Shown here piece by piece: positions 14,256 to 22,534 of a stretch of 30,368 nt of DNA (positions within the stretch are counted from its first letter, which is position 1; every line of letters begins with the position of its first letter). The translations under genes and the position numbers were made by a program. The notes beneath the pieces are model-generated. The model saw only the letters and a program-made list of their open reading frames with translations. It ran no database searches and was not told the DNA's origin. Origin of the DNA: CAYNYI01 sp964401455 (GTDB lineage Bacteria > Fibrobacterota > OXYB2-FULL-49-7 > CAYNYI01); contig CAYNYI010000025.1 in assembly GCA_964401455.1 (NCBI GenBank), positions 1 through 30,368 on the forward strand, given 5' to 3'.

Positions 14256-15240
14256 AGCAAAAATACTTGTCGAAGCAGGCGACGGGGGTAACGGCTGCAT
14301 GGCCTTCCGCCGCGAAAAATATGTACCCCGGGGAGGTCCGGCGGGCGGCAACGGCGGAGATGGAGGAAATGTAGTATTCGTTTCTGACTCAAATGTAACC
14401 ACTCTGTTAGACCTCAGTTACCGGAAGCACTATAAAGCCCCACGAGGACAGCATGGCCAGGGAGCCTGCAAATACGGCAGAAACGGAGAGGATATAACCG
14501 TTAAAATCCCGCCGGGGACAATTATTAAAGACAAAGACGGAAAAATTTTATTTGATTTCTCGGCTTCCGGTCAAAAAGAGACCGTTGCCCGCGGCGGAAA
14601 AGGCGGAAAAGGCAATGCGGGTATGGCAACAGCTACCAGACAGGCTCCGGATACCGCCTACCCGGGAGAACCGGGACAGAAAATGGAGCTTATACTGGAG
14701 CTTAGACTGATTGCCGATATCGGACTTGTAGGTATGCCGAATGCCGGTAAGTCAACCTTTCTAAGCCGGGTTACAAGAGCGCACCCGAAAATAGCCGACT
14801 ACCCGTTTACAACAATGGAGCCGGCGCTCGGAATTGCCGAAGAAGGATTCCGGCAGACCGTAATTGCGGATATCCCCGGGCTAATAGAGGGAGCCGGATC
14901 AGGCAAAGGCCTCGGCCATGAGTTTTTGAAACATATAGAAAGGACTTCCGCTCTTCTTTTTATAATAGACATTAATGACGAAGATCCTGAAACCTCTTTC
15001 AAGACTCTTCGAGAGGAGATGCGTATTTTTAATCCCGTACTTCTCAAGAAACCTTTCTTTACAGCTGTCAATAAATGTGACTCCGCGCCCGAAAAAGAAG
15101 TTTCAATCGATGGAATTGAAACTGTTTACCATATTTCCGCAGTGACAGGTCAAGGATGCAAAGAGCTTTTATCCGACATAAACAGGTTACTTTCCGATTT
15201 GAATGAGAAAGAAAAACAGGACGGATTAATCTATGATTGA
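14242..15240 (+). CDS. obgE: GTPase Obg/CgtA
   Basis: An essential GTPase of late 50S ribosome assembly and stress control, 332 residues. The N-terminal Obg fold (1-158) is glycine-rich with FIDKAKILVEAGDGGNGC, GGPAGGNGGDGGNVVF and ARGGKGGKGNAGMATAT. The G domain (about 159-325) has G1 GLVGMPNAGKST, G2 region DYPFTTMEPALGI, G3 IADIPGLIEGAGSGKGLG, G4 NKCD and G5 ISAVTGQGC. It lacks the optional C-terminal OCT domain. Often obgE sits next to rplU/rpmA; here it is wedged between glcD and the glcE-like gene, overlapping both (14 and 8 bases). Confidence 0.97.
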   Translation: MFIDKAKILVEAGDGGNGCMAFRREKYVPRGGPAGGNGGDGGNVVFVSDSNVTTLLDLSYRKHYKAPRGQHGQGACKYGRNGEDITVKIPPGTIIKDKDGKILFDFSASGQKETVARGGKGGKGNAGMATATRQAPDTAYPGEPGQKMELILELRLIADIGLVGMPNAGKSTFLSRVTRAHPKIADYPFTTMEPALGIAEEGFRQTVIADIPGLIEGAGSGKGLGHEFLKHIERTSALLFIIDINDEDPETSFKTLREEMRIFNPVLLKKPFFTAVNKCDSAPEKEVSIDGIETVYHISAVTGQGCKELLSDINRLLSDLNEKEKQDGLIYD

Positions 15241-15928
15241 AAAAGCCTCCGATTTTGCAGAAAAAAACGGCATAGATAATTCCGGAAAAATATTTTATCC
15301 CCGAAACAAAGAAGACGCTTCAAAACTTGTTGTTTTTTGCGCAAAAAACAGCATATCTGTTTTGTCATGCGTTCCGGCCGATCCAGACTCATCAAAAATT
15401 CAGGAGGAATCGCTTATAATAAGCACCGACCGATTTACAAAAGTGGAACAAGCCCGCCCTCTTGATTCCGCGCTTGCCTTCGAGAGCGGCGCCACGATGC
15501 ATTCTATAATAAAAATAATTCCGGAAGGTTTTTCAACCCTGCCTTTTTGCGAATATCCCGAAAAAATGACAGCTGCCGTATTATTCGGTTATTCCGGCCT
15601 TTTAAAAACATCGGATGCATTTTTTGTTGAAATCCTTAAATCTGACGGGAAAATTTTTAGGACAGGTACAAATGTATTTTCGAGCGTAAGCCGCTATAAT
15701 TTTCTGGAATTCTTTTCCGGTACCGGGAGTCTTCTTGGGATACCTCTCTACTATGGATGGAAACTGCAACCCGACGAAATTTTTTTTACATACATGAAAA
15801 AAAGATATTCAATTAACGATATTTCATTCGAGGTAAACTTGAGCAGCGAAGAAAAGAATATACTGACTGAAATTAAAAAAATTACTGATCCGGCCGGAAT
15901 TTTCCGGTCATACGGGAACCAATTTTGA
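15233..15928 (+). CDS. Small degenerate FAD-binding (PCMH) protein, GlcE-like
   Basis: 231 residues aligning by pattern with the FAD-binding half of GlcE/GlcD: YPRNKEDASKLVVFCAKNSI, then ALAFESGATMHSIIKIIPEG, LPFCEYPEKMTAAVLFGYSG, VEILKSDGKIFRTG and FSGTGSLLGIPLYYGWKL. The Gly-rich FAD pyrophosphate loop is replaced (SVLSCVPADPDSSK) and the usual GG after the T/A-x-x-G turn is lost, so tight FAD binding is doubtful. It ends with EIKKITDPAGIFRSYGNQF, recalling the DP-x-x-I/L-NPGK end of oxidase C domains. It lies between obgE (8-base overlap) and glcF (4-base overlap). A structural GlcE subunit is inferred; homology is by eye and moderately sure. Confidence 0.65.
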   Translation: MIEKASDFAEKNGIDNSGKIFYPRNKEDASKLVVFCAKNSISVLSCVPADPDSSKIQEESLIISTDRFTKVEQARPLDSALAFESGATMHSIIKIIPEGFSTLPFCEYPEKMTAAVLFGYSGLLKTSDAFFVEILKSDGKIFRTGTNVFSSVSRYNFLEFFSGTGSLLGIPLYYGWKLQPDEIFFTYMKKRYSINDISFEVNLSSEEKNILTEIKKITDPAGIFRSYGNQF

Positions 15929-17178
15929 CCGACAGGCAAAAAATACTATCCGAAGCGGAAAGATGCTCAAAATGCGGTAAATGCCGATACTACTGTCCAG
16001 TGTTTAGAGAGATAAAAACTGAAAGCGCCGTCGCAAGAGGACGGAACCACCTTACAGCAGAAATACTGAAATACGGCGCAGGAAAATTCTCAAACAGGAC
16101 AAAAGAGCTGTTCTCAATGTGTATAAGCTGCGGAGCCTGTCTTGAAAATTGCCCAAATAAAATTGATTCTCCCCTTCTGACTCTATACACCAAACCCGAA
16201 ATAATTAAGGCTCTGGGTATGGACTGGAAAGAGAGCTTCATTTACAAATTCATAATAAAAAACAACTGGCCACTCGAAAAAGGTGCCGCAGCTGCCGGAC
16301 TCAGCGAGAAGATTTTTGACAAACTGCACCTCCACAAAGTATATAGAAAAGTTTTAGCTATAGCAGGTATTAGTTCGGCAAGGGAAATGTTCCCGTTCAA
16401 GAAGAAAACATTCTCATCCGGTTTTCCCGAAAAAATAAAAGGAACTCCCGGCATGCCTCATGCTGTTTATTTCCCGGGCTGCTCGGTTAATCTCGCATTC
16501 GAGAACATTGGCTCTTCCGTAATAAAGATTCTGCGGCAAAACGGATTTACAATTACAGTCCCTGACACTGTCTGCTGCGGCATGCCGCCCTATAACGGAG
16601 GAGACCCTGAAACCGCAATGGTCCTCGGAGAAAAAAATTTAAAGATTCTGACTGATACAAATGCGGATATTATCGTAACCTCATGCTCCTCAGGCGGAAG
16701 CATGCTGAAACATGTCTATCCCGAAATTCTCGGCAAAAAATCTCTCGCCGTTTCAGAAAAAGTCATGGACATAAATGATCTGATGATTTCACTTAAAAAC
16801 CTTAAAAAACCGGAGATACCCGTAAGAAAAAAAATCACTTATCACGATCCCTGTCATCTGAACCGCAGAATGCACGTAAACAGGCAGCCCCGTGATATAA
16901 TAAAGATGATACCGGGAGCCGAATTCATTGAAATGGACACCGCGGACACATGCTGCGGCGGAGGCGGATCTTTTACCCTTAAACATTATGAGCTTTCTCT
17001 CAAAATTTTGAAGAAGAAGATTGAATCTTTCAACCGCACAGGCGCCGAGATAATAGCAACCGCTTGCCCTGCATGCATACTACAGCTCAAAGAGGGCATA
17101 AGACGCTTCGGCCGGAATAAGAACGCCTTGGTTCTGCATACTGCGGAACTACTTGCATCTTCCTACTCTGATGAATAA
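15925..17178 (+). CDS. glcF: GlcF-like iron-sulfur subunit (two 4Fe-4S sites plus two CCG domains)
   Basis: 417 residues. The N-terminal ferredoxin-like part has two C-x2-C-x2-C-x3-CP motifs, CSKCGKCRYYCP (about 13-24) and CISCGACLENCP (about 66-77). Two CCG domains follow: YFPGCSVNL with DTVCCGMPPYNGGD, and YHDPCHLNRRMHVNRQPRD with ADTCCGGGGSF. This is the electron-transfer subunit layout of glycolate oxidase GlcF, LutA and HdrB-like proteins. It would pass electrons from the GlcD flavin to quinone or another carrier at the membrane. The start is TTG, sharing bases with the preceding TGA. GlcF is preferred over LutA because the ferredoxin and CCG parts are in one chain. Confidence 0.9.
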   Translation: MTDRQKILSEAERCSKCGKCRYYCPVFREIKTESAVARGRNHLTAEILKYGAGKFSNRTKELFSMCISCGACLENCPNKIDSPLLTLYTKPEIIKALGMDWKESFIYKFIIKNNWPLEKGAAAAGLSEKIFDKLHLHKVYRKVLAIAGISSAREMFPFKKKTFSSGFPEKIKGTPGMPHAVYFPGCSVNLAFENIGSSVIKILRQNGFTITVPDTVCCGMPPYNGGDPETAMVLGEKNLKILTDTNADIIVTSCSSGGSMLKHVYPEILGKKSLAVSEKVMDINDLMISLKNLKKPEIPVRKKITYHDPCHLNRRMHVNRQPRDIIKMIPGAEFIEMDTADTCCGGGGSFTLKHYELSLKILKKKIESFNRTGAEIIATACPACILQLKEGIRRFGRNKNALVLHTAELLASSYSDE

Positions 17179-18487
17179 AAAGGTTGAAATCATCGGAGGC
17201 GGACTCGCCGGATGTGAAGTTGCGCTTACCCTGGCATCTGAAGGGGTTCCATGCCAACTATTTGAAATGCGGCCTCAAAAATCAACACCGGCACATAAAA
17301 CCGCGCTTCTATCTGAACTGATCTGTTCCAATTCATTCAAGAGCGATACTCCGGAGACGTCAAAGGGCCTCCTGAAAGAAGAACTCAGGCTCCTGAATTC
17401 ATTTATTATAAATGCAGCCGATTATTCAAAGATACCCGCAGGCGCCTCTCTGGCAGTAAACAGAGAGACTTTTTCAAGCAGAATTACAAATATGGTCGAG
17501 GAAAACCCGAGTATAGAAATTGTCCGCAAAGAAAAAGATACTGTTTCTGATAACACACAGACTGTTATCGCCGCCGGCCCGCTGGCTTCAGAATCCATTT
17601 GCGATTCCATCCGCAAAATAACGGGGGCTGACTCTCTTTTTTTCTTTGACGCAATATCACCCATTATTGATGATGACTCTATCGATAAAACTAAGGTCTT
17701 TTCGGCATCACGTTACAATAAAGGACCTGCCGACTTTCTTAACTGCCCTATGACAAAAGAGCAATTCGAACTATTTTTTCTTAATCTAAAAAATGCAGAT
17801 AGAGTGACACCAAAAGATTTTGAGCCTAAACATCTTTTTGACGGATGCATGCCAATAGAAGAAATGGCAGACCGCGGGCCTAAAACAATGCTCTTTGGCC
17901 CTCTGAAGCCTGTCGGGCTTCTTAATCCCGAGACCGGAGAAAGATATGAAGCGGTTGTACAGCTCAGAAGAGAAAACCATGAGGGCTCCGCCTGGAATAT
18001 GATAGGATTTCAAACAAGACTTAAATACCAGGAGCAAAAAAGAGTTTTCAGACTCATACCTGGGCTGGAAAAAGCCGATTTTTTTCAATTCGGTGCGATG
18101 CACCGAAACACATACCTGAACTCTCCCGAAGCTCTTATGCCTGACCTGAGTTTTAAGAATAACAGTAATATTTTTTGTGCCGGGCAGCTTTCGGGAGCCG
18201 AAGGCTACGCCGAAGCAGCCGCCACAGGCAAATACTGCGCATTTCGCATTCTTGAGCGTCTTGGCAAAACAGTCCCTGAGATACCTGAAACGACAATGAC
18301 CGGCTCTCTGATAAAATCGCTTACCGCCCCGCCGCCCGAGATGAAAAACGGATTCAGACCTGTAAATGCAAACTTCGGTATTATCCCCCCCCTTCAGGTT
18401 AAAGAGCGGAATAAAAAGCTTAAAAAGAAAATGATATCAAAACGCGCACTATCTTCCCTTAAAAATAGCCTGTCCCGTTTATATTAA
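17171..18487 (+). CDS. trmFO: TrmFO, folate-dependent tRNA uracil-54 C5-methyltransferase
   Basis: 438 residues; methylates U54 (T-loop) of tRNA using 5,10-methylene-THF and FADH2. The dinucleotide-binding start KVEIIGGGLAGCEVALTLA, LFEMRPQKSTPAHKT, ELICSNSFKSD and IPAGASLAVNRETFS are diagnostic, as are LNCPMTKEQFELF (likely catalytic Cys), EPKHLFDGCMPIEEMADRGP, QLRRENHEGSAWNMIGFQT and CAGQLSGAEGYAEAAATG. I chose ATG at 17171, which puts the Rossmann strand at the N-terminus, over an in-frame TTG at 17153. It overlaps glcF by 8 bases. Having TrmFO indicates the folate/FAD route to T54 rather than SAM-dependent TrmA. Confidence 0.96.
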   Translation: MNKKVEIIGGGLAGCEVALTLASEGVPCQLFEMRPQKSTPAHKTALLSELICSNSFKSDTPETSKGLLKEELRLLNSFIINAADYSKIPAGASLAVNRETFSSRITNMVEENPSIEIVRKEKDTVSDNTQTVIAAGPLASESICDSIRKITGADSLFFFDAISPIIDDDSIDKTKVFSASRYNKGPADFLNCPMTKEQFELFFLNLKNADRVTPKDFEPKHLFDGCMPIEEMADRGPKTMLFGPLKPVGLLNPETGERYEAVVQLRRENHEGSAWNMIGFQTRLKYQEQKRVFRLIPGLEKADFFQFGAMHRNTYLNSPEALMPDLSFKNNSNIFCAGQLSGAEGYAEAAATGKYCAFRILERLGKTVPEIPETTMTGSLIKSLTAPPPEMKNGFRPVNANFGIIPPLQVKERNKKLKKKMISKRALSSLKNSLSRLY

Positions 18488-18497
18488 CGATATAGGT

Positions 18498-18526
18498 TTG
18501 ACTTCTCCCCGGAAAGAAATTATTAT
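18498..18526 (+). promoter_or_regulatory. Promoter with near-leaderless start for the 18534 gene
   Basis: TTGACT (18498-18503), 17-base spacer, TATTAT (18521-18526). A start 7 bases beyond the -10 falls on or next to the ATG at 18534, and no Shine-Dalgarno is present. This suggests a leaderless mRNA. Confidence 0.6.
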
Positions 18527-18533
18527 ATAATTA

Positions 18534-19778
18534 ATGAATTATGATATTTATATTACTAGTATTCCGGACGAAAAAAGGCGTCCCCTTATTGCAAGGCGCC
18601 TCGCATCCGACTGGCATATACACCTCGACAAAGCTACCGCAATTTTAAACAAGCTTCCCCTCCCTCTAGCCAAAAATATAACAACCGACAAAAGAAAAGA
18701 TATTGAAAAGGTTTATAAAGGTCTTGGGTGCGAATTAAAGTCCAACCCGGTACTCGTTCCTCCTCCGGAAGAAAAGGCACCATCGGATCCCCCCCCTCCC
18801 GAAAAGCCTTCTTCCAAAGATCCTGCAAACCTGGAGGGAAAAGAACCGCCGATAAGCACCACCGATAGAAACAGAGACTGGCTTAAAGTAAAAAAAAGCG
18901 AAACTCATAAAAAAGAAAGCGACTCTCATGCTGTCAAGAATTCTGAAGACGAAGTAGTTAAAAATATTTCACCGAGACCTAAAGTCACCCCGGGAGTTAA
19001 AAAGAATACTGCGGCTCAGAACACGAGAAATGTCGCGATAATATTTGCGGCTATTCTGGCTCTTCTCTTCGGAATTAACTTTTTTGCAAAACCCAAAGAT
19101 TTCCGAACTGAAAATACTTCAATGAAGAAAAAGGGATCTTTTGCGCCGGGAGGGAGCGAAAAAACCACACAAAAAGACAAAAGCATTCCGAAAACTCCGT
19201 CTGCCTTAAACAAAGAAATAAACAATATAAAGTCTCTTATATCGGAAAAAACCGGGGAACATACAGAAGCCCTTAAAGAAAGACTTTCCGATCTTTATCT
19301 GGAAAAAGCATTAAAGCAGGACGATAATTCCGCGATTAAATTTTTCAAATTCGCCATATCATTTAATCCGCAAAACAAAGATGCCTGGTACGGTCTCGCG
19401 GATGCTTATTTCAGAGCCGGACGCACCGAAAACTACAGAGAAACCCTCGGCAAAATAGAATCAATATTTAAAGAAGAAAGATCCCAAAGAAAAATACCCG
19501 GAAATCTCTCAGCAGTCCTTTCCAGATACCCGGAGATATCAGGTTTCCCTTCGATACACAATAATAAAATAACTGTCAAAATTGCTTCAGAAAACGAACC
19601 GGAGGAAATGAGGACAGTTTACAGCCTCATCAAAGATATAGACAATTCCAGGAACTTCAGAGAAATATCGGTTATACTCCTTAACCGGAATAAGGTTGTT
19701 TCCTACTCTCCGCAGTCAGGCTCTTTCCCATCCTATCCAACGTGGCGTAAAAACGCTGACATAAAAAAAAGGCATTAA
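18534..19778 (+). CDS. Single-pass membrane protein with ribosomal L7/L12-CTD/ClpS-like N-terminus and TPR-like C-terminus, unknown function
   Basis: 414 residues, not a family I can name. Residues 1-70 (YDIYITSIPDEKRRPLIARR, TAILNKLPLPLAKNITTDKR, IEKVYKGLGCELK) read like a beta-alpha-alpha-beta-alpha-beta module with a Lys-rich helix and a 'GCELK' strand end, as in L7/L12 C-terminal and ClpS-type domains. Residues 75-165 are a Pro/Lys/Ser-rich linker including VPPPEEKAPSDPPPPEKP. A membrane helix lies at about 167-184 (NVAIIFAAILALLFGINFF). The C-terminal half has a TPR-like helix pair (AIKFFKFAISFNPQNKDAWY, GLADAYFRAGRTENYRETLG). Cytoplasmic N-terminus and periplasmic TPR are inferred from one helix and positive residues. 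It precedes a TPR lipoprotein. Confidence 0.7.
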   Translation: MNYDIYITSIPDEKRRPLIARRLASDWHIHLDKATAILNKLPLPLAKNITTDKRKDIEKVYKGLGCELKSNPVLVPPPEEKAPSDPPPPEKPSSKDPANLEGKEPPISTTDRNRDWLKVKKSETHKKESDSHAVKNSEDEVVKNISPRPKVTPGVKKNTAAQNTRNVAIIFAAILALLFGINFFAKPKDFRTENTSMKKKGSFAPGGSEKTTQKDKSIPKTPSALNKEINNIKSLISEKTGEHTEALKERLSDLYLEKALKQDDNSAIKFFKFAISFNPQNKDAWYGLADAYFRAGRTENYRETLGKIESIFKEERSQRKIPGNLSAVLSRYPEISGFPSIHNNKITVKIASENEPEEMRTVYSLIKDIDNSRNFREISVILLNRNKVVSYSPQSGSFPSYPTWRKNADIKKRH

Positions 19779-19795
19779 TTCTTATCCCTTACTTG

Positions 19796-19827
19796 TTTAC
19801 TTTTCTTCGAAACGATTACTATATTAT
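19796..19827 (+). promoter_or_regulatory. Candidate short-leader promoter for the TPR lipoprotein gene
   Basis: TTTACT (19796-19801) with TATATT (19820-19825, 18-base spacer) or the overlapping TATTAT (19822-19827). Either -10 puts the transcription start about 3-5 bases before the ATG at 19837, and no Shine-Dalgarno is visible. Confidence 0.4.
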
Positions 19828-19836
19828 CTTTTAAAT

Positions 19837-21699
19837 ATGAACTTGAAACGTATTTCAGCACTTGCTCTACCGCTTTTATTGTTATCTGGCGGCTGTGTAT
19901 ATTTCAATACACTTTTTAACGCAAAACAGTACTATAATGAGGCGAGGAATTCGCAGAAAGAAAGATATTTTGGCGCTGAAGGAGATGATTCCGTAAAAAC
20001 AATTACTGCCAAAGAAAAGGAACTCTTTGCACGCTCCATCAAAAAAAGCAGTAAGGTTCTGGATGTTTATTCAAAAAAAATTAAATTTCAGGACGATGCG
20101 CTTTTTTATCTTGGTATGGCTTTTTTTTACAGCGGGGAATACACCAAATCAGCCCGGAAATATCTTGAATTAATGCAAATCTTTCCTGAAAGTGAATACA
20201 TACCCCAATCAAGGTACTTTTGCGGTTTATCCTACCTAAGACTCGGAAAACTTGATGACGCAGAAGAACATTTTCTGAAAATACTTCAAAACCCGAATGG
20301 TGAATGGGCATCAAGATCAGCCTATCAGATGGCTGTCATATTTATAGAAAGGGGCTCAAATCTTACAGCGATGGATTACCTCTCTAATCTTGAAAAATAT
20401 TCGAAGGTAAAAGTCCTTAAGGAACACGCCTGGTTTAAAATGGGGGAACTTTATTATAAAAAGTCAGCGTATGACTCTGCTGCTGTATATTTCAAAAAAA
20501 TAGGGAAAATCGGCCGTATCCGGCCAATAGAGGGCATCATGGTAATGAGAGAACTTGAATATTCCGCAGCAAAATATTACGGTCTTTCGCTACTGGCCTC
20601 CTCAAAAACAGAGTCGGCTCTCAAGCAATTCGAAAAAATGGCTAAAAGAAACCTCTTTTCATCTCATTATTCAGAAATAATGCTACTCAAGGGAAGAACA
20701 CTCGCGAAAATGGAGAAATTCGAAGAAGCCTCCCGCGTTTTCAGACAAGTGACAGAGGAAGAAGATAAAACCGAATTCGGAGCCGAAGCCTTTTACAGGT
20801 TGGGGAAAATTTTTGAAGATAAAAAAGGCCTGCTTGACAGTGCCCGGCACTACTACAAAAAATCAAGGGAGCACTATTCGGATTTCGTTTTCGAAGAAGG
20901 AGTGGAAGAAAAAATAGCGGGTATAGAAATGCTGAGATCCCTCCAGCACATGCTTGCCTCCCCCGTTCCTGCCTCGGATACATCCGAGAAAACTCAGAAA
21001 GATGATGCCGCAGACGCGTTGGATTCTTCAGGTATAGATTACTCAAAATACATTGCCAGATTCCGAGACGTTCCGGACCCTTCAAAAAAATACATGATGA
21101 GCGAGATATACCTAATGAATCTTGACATGCCGGATTCCGCTGTCTCGGTTATAGATGACCTTCTGGATACAGCACAGGAAGATATCCCCCGGGAAAAGCT
21201 CCTTTTTGCAAAAGCCCAAATACTTACACGCCACATGAATGACTCCGCCACGGGTGAGAAACTGTTCATAAAGATCATAAACGATTTCCCTGATACAGAA
21301 TTCGCTAAATCCTCTCAGAGAGAACTGGGAATCCCAATAACCGCCAAAACAAGAGAGGATACTGTTAAAGAAATGATGAGTCAGGCCGAAGAACTTTTTT
21401 TTACAGAGGGGCTGCATGATTCGGCAGCGTCTATTTATAAAAAAACCGCAGGTGAATACCCGGAGTCTCCCCTTGCAGCCAAGGCTCTTTACGCTGCGGC
21501 TTATATCTATGAGAACCACGCTGGTAAAAATGAGAAGGCCGCGGACTGCTACAAAGAAATAAATGATAATTACAAAGAATCGGAATACTCGGCTGTAGCA
21601 AGAAAAAGGCTGCAGGGCAGACTCGATGCCGAATTGAAAGAAGACGCCCCTTCTTCTCCTTCCAAAGAAGAAAATGCTTCCGGTAAATCGGACGGCTGA
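19837..21699 (+). CDS. TPR-repeat lipoprotein (BamD-like repeat protein)
   Basis: 620 residues. A lipoprotein signal peptide ends at Cys20 (ALALPLLLLSGGC), followed by VYFNTLFNAKQYYNEA, a start I associate with TPR lipoproteins of FCB-group and related phyla. The rest is a string of tetratricopeptide-like helices: DALFYLGMAFFYSGEYTKSA, YFCGLSYLRLGKLDDAEEHF, AAVYFKKIGKIG, FYRLGKIFEDKKGLLDSARH, DSAVSVIDDLLDTAQ and ALYAAAYIYENHAGKNEKAA, many with a 'DSA' motif. The tail is Ser/Lys-rich. It probably sits at the inner face of the outer membrane as a scaffold. BamD itself is about 250 residues, so BamD identity is unlikely; it shares the repeat type only. Confidence 0.85.
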   Translation: MNLKRISALALPLLLLSGGCVYFNTLFNAKQYYNEARNSQKERYFGAEGDDSVKTITAKEKELFARSIKKSSKVLDVYSKKIKFQDDALFYLGMAFFYSGEYTKSARKYLELMQIFPESEYIPQSRYFCGLSYLRLGKLDDAEEHFLKILQNPNGEWASRSAYQMAVIFIERGSNLTAMDYLSNLEKYSKVKVLKEHAWFKMGELYYKKSAYDSAAVYFKKIGKIGRIRPIEGIMVMRELEYSAAKYYGLSLLASSKTESALKQFEKMAKRNLFSSHYSEIMLLKGRTLAKMEKFEEASRVFRQVTEEEDKTEFGAEAFYRLGKIFEDKKGLLDSARHYYKKSREHYSDFVFEEGVEEKIAGIEMLRSLQHMLASPVPASDTSEKTQKDDAADALDSSGIDYSKYIARFRDVPDPSKKYMMSEIYLMNLDMPDSAVSVIDDLLDTAQEDIPREKLLFAKAQILTRHMNDSATGEKLFIKIINDFPDTEFAKSSQRELGIPITAKTREDTVKEMMSQAEELFFTEGLHDSAASIYKKTAGEYPESPLAAKALYAAAYIYENHAGKNEKAADCYKEINDNYKESEYSAVARKRLQGRLDAELKEDAPSSPSKEENASGKSDG

Positions 21700-21770
21700 T
21701 ACATCTTTTTATTGAATTGAGCCTGTTAATTTCTTTATTTTCAACTGTTTGTTACTAACCCGGAATAATA

Positions 21771-22523
21771 ATGGATTTTGATATAGACATAGGCTTTTTC
21801 GAGGGTCCTCTTGACCTCCTGCTTTACCTTGTCCGGAAAGACGAGATTGATGTTAAAGACATTGAAATAAGCAGGATAACACGCCATTATATAGACGTGC
21901 TGGAGGTAATGAAAGACCTGGACCTGAATATTGCCGGTGAATTTCTTGTAATGGCCAGTACCCTTTTAAGGCTCAAAGCAAACGAGCTTCTTCCTAAAGA
22001 AATGCAGGAACCTGTGGTAGTTGACGGAGAGGAAATTGATAAAGAAGCTCTCATACGTCAGATTAAAGAATATGAATTATACAGAAACGCCGCCTCCGAG
22101 TTTAAAAAACTAGAAGAAGAAAACATGGGCACTTTTCCAAGGGGACTGCCGGAAGAAATCCCCTCGGACCCGGAATTGGAAAACAAGAACTATATGCGCA
22201 ATATCAGCATATACGATCTTTTGCTTGCTTTTAAAAATGTCCTGGAGAAACCGCCTTCTGAACATCTTGAGATTTCAGGAGATTCAGTATCAATAGACGA
22301 CAGGATAGAATCTATTCTTGATCTTATAGAAAACGAAAAAAAAATACCTTTTGACAGACTTTTCAGAGATGACCACAGAAGAATAGTCATGGTTGTAACT
22401 TTTATGGCTCTGCTTGAATTAATCAAACTTCAAATGGTAGTGGTATTTCAGGCCGCTAATTTTGAAGAGATATGGGTCTATTCCAAAAAAGAATTTGAAA
22501 ATATCGACAGCTCTGATGATTAA
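21771..22523 (+). CDS. scpA: ScpA, kleisin subunit of SMC-ScpAB condensin
   Basis: Bridges the SMC heads and organises newly replicated chromosomes. 250 residues with the family opening FEGPLDLLLYLVRKDEIDV, IEISRITRHYIDVL, LNIAGEFLVMASTLLRLKAN and LLPKEM, a variable middle, and the C-terminal winged helix (IVMVVTFMALLELIKLQMVV, IWVYS). The ATG follows CCGGAATAATA, a poor ribosome binding site. Its stop lies 11 bases before the scpB start. No smc gene is in the window. Confidence 0.96.
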   Translation: MDFDIDIGFFEGPLDLLLYLVRKDEIDVKDIEISRITRHYIDVLEVMKDLDLNIAGEFLVMASTLLRLKANELLPKEMQEPVVVDGEEIDKEALIRQIKEYELYRNAASEFKKLEEENMGTFPRGLPEEIPSDPELENKNYMRNISIYDLLLAFKNVLEKPPSEHLEISGDSVSIDDRIESILDLIENEKKIPFDRLFRDDHRRIVMVVTFMALLELIKLQMVVVFQAANFEEIWVYSKKEFENIDSSDD

Positions 22524-22534
22524 AGGAGAAGAAA

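Noticed and set aside
19837..21699. BamD (outer-membrane assembly lipoprotein)
   Set aside because: It is a TPR lipoprotein but more than twice the length of BamD and lacks a recognisable BamD core beyond the repeat type.
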